Shown here: piece by piece, positions 6,851 to 10,138 of the stretch | Layout of the letters: each line of letters opens with the position of its first letter | How positions within the stretch are numbered: the stretch's first letter is position 1 | From: Collimonas sp. UBA1456 | Lineage (GTDB): Bacteria; Pseudomonadota; Gammaproteobacteria; Burkholderiales; Burkholderiaceae_D | DNA length: 10,138 bases | Assembly: GCA_002325825.1 (NCBI GenBank) | Contig: DCSW01000061.1 | Location: 1-10,138, forward strand | Reading direction: 5' to 3' | Program-made: the position numbers and the translations under genes | The notes under the pieces: model-generated | What the model saw: only the letters and a program-made list of their open reading frames with translations | The model's database searches: none | What the model was told of the DNA's origin: nothing

Positions 6851-8041
6851 CTAGGTCACACGTTGCGATAGAATCTCAACCGCCGGCAAGGTCCGACCTT
6901 CCAGGAATTCCAGGAACGCGCCGCCGCCAGTGGAGATGTAGCCGATCTTGTCGGTAATCTGGTACTTGGCGATAGCTGCCAGCGTATCGCCACCGCCAGC
7001 AATCGAGAATGCCTTGGAATTGGCAATGGCCAGCGCCAGCGCCTTGGTGCCTTCGCCGAACTGGTCGAACTCAAATACGCCGACAGGGCCGTTCCACACT
7101 ACCGTGCCGGCCTGGGCAATTCGCGCGGCCAGGGTTGCAGCGGTTTTCGGACCGATGTCCAGGATCAGGTCATCCTCGGCCACGTCACCGACATCCTTAA
7201 TCTGTGCTGCAGTAGTCGGCGTACATTCCTTGGCGCAGACGACATCGACGGGAATCGGCACCGAGGCGCCGCGCTTGGCCATCATGTCGATGATGGCCTT
7301 GGCTTCTTGCACCAGATCGGGCTCGGCCAGCGATTTGCCGATCTTCAGGCCGCTGGCCAGCAAAAAGGTATTGGCTATGCCGCCGCCGACAATCAGATTG
7401 TCGACCTTGTCAGCCAGCGCCTTCAATATGGTCAGCTTGCTTGATACCTTGGAACCGGCGACGATTGCCACCAGCGGACGAGCCGGTTGGTTCAGTGCTT
7501 TGCCCAGCGCATCCAGTTCAGCTGCCAGCAATGGGCCGGCACAGACAACCGGCGCAAACTTGGCGATGCCGTGGGTAGTGGCTTCAGCGCGATGAGCGGT
7601 TCCAAATGCGTCGTTGACATACACATCGCACAACTTGGCGATTTTTTGCGCCAACTCTTCGCTATTTCTTTTCTCGCCCTGGTTGACGCGGCAATTTTCC
7701 AGCAACACCACCTGGCCCGGCGCGACATCGACGCCGTCAACCCAATTCCGCTTTAGCTCAACCGGCTGCCCCAACAGCGCGGCCAAGCGATTGGCGATTG
7801 GCGTCAGTGAGTCTTCCTGCTTGAGCTCCCCTTCTGTCGGACGACCGAGGTGCGAGGTCACCATCACCGCGGCACCGGCGTCAAGCGCCTGGCGGATCGC
7901 CGGCACCGAGGCGCGTATGCGAGTGTCTTCAGTAATATTGCCTGCGTTGTCTTGCGGTACGTTGAGATCGGCGCGGATAAAAACACGTTTGTCTTGCAGC
8001 TGGTGTTGCGCGATCAAGTCGCTTAGTCGATTGAATTTCAT
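6851..8041 (-). CDS. pgk: phosphoglycerate kinase
   Basis: PGK transfers the acyl phosphate of 1,3-bisphosphoglycerate to ADP, the first ATP-yielding step of glycolysis, and works in reverse in gluconeogenesis. At 396 residues it is the normal monomeric bacterial size. Motifs in order are RADLNVP at 23-29, TSHLGRP at 62-68, NDAFGTAHR at 143-151, GSKVSSKL at 196-203, WNGPVGVFE at 316-324, GGGDT at 349-353 and STGGGAFLE at 370-378. These cover the substrate-binding basic patch and the nucleotide-binding C lobe. It is the first minus-strand gene, divergent from ilvE. The ATG at 8041 is the natural start, but I see no good Shine-Dalgarno before it. A TTGACG box (8100-8095, minus strand) could be a -35 element, though its matching -10 is weak. 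Confidence 0.97.
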   Translation of the reverse strand: MKFNRLSDLIAQHQLQDKRVFIRADLNVPQDNAGNITEDTRIRASVPAIRQALDAGAAVMVTSHLGRPTEGELKQEDSLTPIANRLAALLGQPVELKRNWVDGVDVAPGQVVLLENCRVNQGEKRNSEELAQKIAKLCDVYVNDAFGTAHRAEATTHGIAKFAPVVCAGPLLAAELDALGKALNQPARPLVAIVAGSKVSSKLTILKALADKVDNLIVGGGIANTFLLASGLKIGKSLAEPDLVQEAKAIIDMMAKRGASVPIPVDVVCAKECTPTTAAQIKDVGDVAEDDLILDIGPKTAATLAARIAQAGTVVWNGPVGVFEFDQFGEGTKALALAIANSKAFSIAGGGDTLAAIAKYQITDKIGYISTGGGAFLEFLEGRTLPAVEILSQRVT

Positions 8042-8311
8042 ATCGATCAGACAATGTTAATTAGGAAAACAAGCTATTTTACTACACCAGCTCCCGTCAA
8101 AACACCGTCTTGCACGCGGAATCGCTTCCAAAAGCCACTTTGCCAACAGCAATACTCTACAGAATAGGCCGCACCGAATCCGTTAAAATATGTGTTTATA
8201 CGCTTAGAATTTCCTCAATGCCTGCAGCACGTGCGCGCTCACTGGCTGAAGCTGAACTTCAGCCACATGCCGTTGCATTTCAGGCAATTTTCATTTTAAC
8301 GGAGAATTGAT
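8042..8311. promoter_or_regulatory. divergent pgk/ilvE intergenic region
   Basis: These 270 bp must supply start signals for pgk (leftward) and ilvE (rightward). For pgk, TTGACG at 8100-8095 is a good -35 match, but nothing better than a 3-of-6 -10 lies at the right distance. For ilvE, TTAAAA (8183-8188) and TAGAAT (8205-8210) with a 16-base spacer form a plausible promoter, starting near 8217. The ilvE leader then contains a strong hairpin at 8243-8265 and a T-rich run (8288-8297) before the ribosome-binding site GGAGA at 8301-8305. All of these were assigned by eye. Confidence 0.35.
8243..8265. repeat. perfect inverted repeat in the ilvE leader
   Basis: TGGCTGAAG (8243-8251) and its exact reverse complement (8257-8265) are separated by the five-base loop CTGAA. 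Nine uninterrupted pairs make this the cleanest short hairpin in the window. It lies 47 bp before the ilvE ATG. No T run follows directly, so it is not a classic terminator. It may be an RNA structure in the leader or a protein-binding operator. Confidence 0.5.
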
Positions 8312-9238
8312 ATGTCCATGGATGACCGCGACGGCAAGATTTGGAAAGACGGCAAACTGATCGACTGGCGCGATGCCAACATCCACGTCCTGACGCATTC
8401 GCTGCACTATGGAATGGCGGTATTCGAAGGCGTGCGCGCCTACCAGACTGAGCAAGGCGCGGCCATTTTCCGTTTGAAAGAACATACCCAGCGCTTGCTT
8501 AATTCGGCCAAGATTTTTCAGATGCAAGTGCCGTACGACCTGCAAACCCTGATCTATGCGCAAATCGCCGTGGTGCGCGAGAACAATCTACAATCCTGTT
8601 ACATGCGTCCACTGATCTGGATTGGTTCCGAAAAACTTGGCATCTCCGCCAAGGAAAATACGATTCACGTCGCGATTGCGGCCTGGTCGTGGGGTACTTA
8701 CCTTGGCGAAAACGGCTTAGCCAAGGGTATCCGTGTCAAGACTTCGTCGTTCAGCCGCCACCACGTTAATGTGTCGCTAGTGCGCGCCAAAGCCAGCGGC
8801 TATTACATCAACTCGATCCTGGCTAATCAGGAAGCGCTAACCGACGGCTACGATGAAGCGCTGTTACTGGATACCGACGGCTATGTCTCGGAAGGCCCTG
8901 GCGAAAACGTCTTCATCGTCAAAAATGGCAAAATCTATACACCAGACTTGGCATCCTGCTTGGACGGAATCACCCGCGATACGGTATTGAAGATGGCGCA
9001 GGATAGCAGCATTGAAGTCATCGAAAAACGCATCACCCGCGACGAGGTGTATTGCAGCGATGAAGCATTCTTCACCGGCACCGCGGCAGAAATCACGCCG
9101 ATCCGCGAACTCGATAATCGCGTCATCGGCGAAGGAAAGTGCGGACCGATCACCGAGAAAATGCAATCGATGTTCTTCGATGCCGTGGCGGGAAAATCGG
9201 ACAAATATCGGCACTGGCTGACAGTAGTCGGCACATAA
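8312..9238 (+). CDS. ilvE: branched-chain amino acid aminotransferase
   Basis: IlvE is a PLP enzyme of fold type IV. It interconverts valine, leucine and isoleucine with their 2-oxo acids using glutamate/2-oxoglutarate. Visible features are the N-terminal HSLHYGMAVFEGVRAY segment (29-44), Arg99 in the YMRPLI motif, the PLP-binding lysine at about 160 in LVRAKASGYYINS, the EGPGENVF phosphate-binding and glutamate motif at 194-201, and GTAAEITPI at 256-264. At 308 residues it matches the family closely. The ATG at 8312 is preceded by GGAGA with six bases spacing, which favours it over the in-frame ATG two codons later. A short open frame from 8218 stops one base before this start. It is followed after 47 bp by a small zinc-finger gene on the same strand, probably in one transcript. 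A D-amino-acid aminotransferase is unlikely given these motifs. Confidence 0.97.
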   Translation: MSMDDRDGKIWKDGKLIDWRDANIHVLTHSLHYGMAVFEGVRAYQTEQGAAIFRLKEHTQRLLNSAKIFQMQVPYDLQTLIYAQIAVVRENNLQSCYMRPLIWIGSEKLGISAKENTIHVAIAAWSWGTYLGENGLAKGIRVKTSSFSRHHVNVSLVRAKASGYYINSILANQEALTDGYDEALLLDTDGYVSEGPGENVFIVKNGKIYTPDLASCLDGITRDTVLKMAQDSSIEVIEKRITRDEVYCSDEAFFTGTAAEITPIRELDNRVIGEGKCGPITEKMQSMFFDAVAGKSDKYRHWLTVVGT

Positions 9239-9285
9239 GTCAGCACCAATAATAACATTGCGTACAAGTAATTTTGGAGAAACAG

Positions 9286-9486
9286 ATGACTACAGAAACA
9301 AACACGCAAGCCCCGGTTGAGCTCGCCGGCAAGGACCTGCCGGCACATTGCCCTAATCTGCTGATGCCGATCTGGTCGTCGCATCCGCGCATATTCCTAA
9401 ATCTGGATAGCAGCGGCAATGCTAAATGTCCATACTGCGGCACGCAATACCGCCTGAAACCAGATGCGATCGTCAAAGGATATTAA
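9286..9486 (+). CDS. small zinc-finger domain protein (CHCC type)
   Basis: This 66-residue protein has the layout of the zf-CHCC family, related to the C-terminal part of mitochondrial complex I subunit NDUFS6. Potential zinc ligands are His21, Cys22 and His33, with the CPYC pair Cys48 and Cys51. The CPYCGTQYRL segment near the C-terminus is typical. The bacterial role is not known to me. In Burkholderiales such a gene commonly follows ilvE. The start chosen is the ATG at 9286, with GGAGA at 9276-9280 five bases upstream. An in-frame TTG at 9274 overlaps that ribosome-binding site and is unlikely. The first 15 residues are polar and probably disordered. Confidence 0.88.
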   Translation: MTTETNTQAPVELAGKDLPAHCPNLLMPIWSSHPRIFLNLDSSGNAKCPYCGTQYRLKPDAIVKGY

Positions 9487-9594
9487 GAGAATAATGATGG
9501 GAAAAAAAGGGAAAAGTTCTCCATTTTCTGATTGCAGCAAAGCGTCGCCACATCGTCACAATTCGTTCCAAATGTGCGTGAGCACGGAGACAAT
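9487..9594 (+). other. gap between zinc-finger gene and pseudogene
   Basis: I recognise no gene here. Short frames exist but carry no familiar motif. In some related genomes I recall a heptosyltransferase gene (waaF) near this point, and nothing here reads as one. The last part holds GGAGA at 9586-9590, a well-placed ribosome-binding site for the broken gene that follows. Confidence 0.4.
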
Positions 9595-10058
9595 ATGCCG
9601 CATGTCAAATTTATACATGGCTCAACCGAAGACACAGAAACTACGTTTTACGATGCCATGAGCCGGACCGACATCGCGGCCATGATAGCGCTCTAGGCTG
9701 GGATGATGACGGAAGCGTCTTCATCCATTCGAATGGCGCAAAATTGCATGGGCATGCCGTAATCCTGGCGGCGTTCGGAATGCCTTTTGAACTCGTCGTG
9801 GCGTGCATCCTGACACGCTAATTGCGCACCAAGTAAAACATGTCGACCAGCATCCACAATCTGGTCGAAGAATTGCATCCGGCCAGCGAGAGCGACCGCG
9901 ACATGCAAGATATGAATATCCTGGCGACCATCATCTATATGAAGAAGCCGTGCGGCTGGCACATAGTATTGCATCACGCTTCGGTGGCTCTGGAAGTGGA
10001 GCGAGCGCTGGGATACGCTGGATGGCTATTTAATCAATATCTGCCAATGCAGGAATGA
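9595..10058 (+). pseudogene. decayed NTF2/SnoaL-like family gene
   Basis: Four frame segments join into one protein-like series. Segment one (9595-9693) starts MPHVKFIHGSTEDTETTFYD and ends MIAL, followed by TAG at 9694, where I recall tryptophan in relatives (TGG to TAG). Segment two (from 9702) reads DDDGSVFIHSNGAKLHGHAV and runs to FE at 9791. Segment three (from 9794) reads RRGVHPDTL. Segment four (from about 9837) reads NMSTSIHNLVEEL, then ILATIIYMKKPCGWHIVLHH, and ends at TGA 10056-10058. The series resembles small NTF2-like or SnoaL-like proteins (DUF4440 type) of Burkholderiales, as recalled, with the typical GWRIVLHHASVA ending. There is one nonsense codon and at least three frameshifts. 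The ribosome-binding site and ATG remain intact. Its ancestral function is unknown. Sequencing error is unlikely to explain so many lesions, because all neighbouring genes are clean. Confidence 0.8.
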
Positions 10059-10138
10059 AGATGTAACAAATGGCTCATTAAACGTGTACCAATCAACATT
10101 TCACTGCGAGGCAACATTGGGGGAACGGGCAAAGCGCA
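10059..10138. other. unassigned window edge
   Basis: These last 80 bp carry no gene I can name. The minus strand stays open from the window edge back to a TGA near 10038, but the translated residues match nothing familiar and it runs against the pseudogene end. I see no terminator. Confidence 0.3.

Noticed and set aside
6948..7595. A 215-codon plus-strand frame opposite pgk
   Set aside because: It is Ser/Ala-rich shadow translation with no family motif, lying entirely inside an intact phosphoglycerate kinase gene.
9464..9661. A 65-codon plus-strand frame overlapping the zinc-finger gene end
   Set aside because: No ribosome-binding site or recognisable motif. It crosses the start of the pseudogene in the wrong frame.
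9693..9977. A 94-codon minus-strand frame over the decayed gene
   Set aside because: The opposite strand gives coherent NTF2-like segments across the same bases, so this frame is an antisense shadow.
10059..10138. Possible insertion-sequence end at the right edge
   Set aside because: The run CATTGGGGGAACGGG looked suggestive, but there is no terminal inverted repeat, target duplication or transposase sequence in the window to support it.

Overview
The window looks like chromosomal housekeeping DNA from a betaproteobacterium of the order Burkholderiales, most likely Oxalobacteraceae (Herminiimonas, Herbaspirillum, Collimonas or a relative). This rests on protein style: a long-type PurC, a Calvin-type class II aldolase, PGK with an LLENCRVNQGE segment, and an ilvE plus small CHCC zinc-finger pair. 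It also rests on gene order recalled from that group. No search was run, so the genus is a guess.

Layout: 1-186 is AT-rich and has no gene. From 8041 back to 187, seven genes lie head to tail on the minus strand. In transcription order they are pgk, pyk, fbaA, purC, purE, purK and a sua5/tsaC-type gene. The first three are lower-glycolysis or gluconeogenesis enzymes with gaps of about 120-140 bp between them. The last four form a tightly packed block with stop/start overlaps of 1 or 4 bases. The block covers AIR carboxylation (PurK, PurE), SAICAR synthesis (PurC) and the threonylcarbamoyl-AMP step of tRNA t6A formation. A plausible sigma70-type promoter lies just upstream of purC.

A 270-bp divergent intergenic region (8042-8311) separates pgk from the plus-strand pair ilvE (branched-chain aminotransferase) and a 66-residue zinc-finger protein. 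It contains a perfect 9-bp-arm hairpin and a short open frame that ends one base before ilvE. Beyond the zinc-finger gene, 9595-10058 is a decayed gene. It keeps a good ribosome-binding site and start, but carries a nonsense codon and at least three frameshifts. Its pieces read as an NTF2/SnoaL-like protein. The last 80 bp are unassigned.

Non-coding structure is concentrated around fbaA. A 56-bp two-level palindrome lies upstream of it, a degenerate inverted relative lies downstream, and an imperfect hairpin follows pyk. I found no RNA gene, CRISPR array, intact insertion sequence or convincing new system. The best leads are the eroding NTF2-like gene, the palindromic repeats and the ilvE leader.
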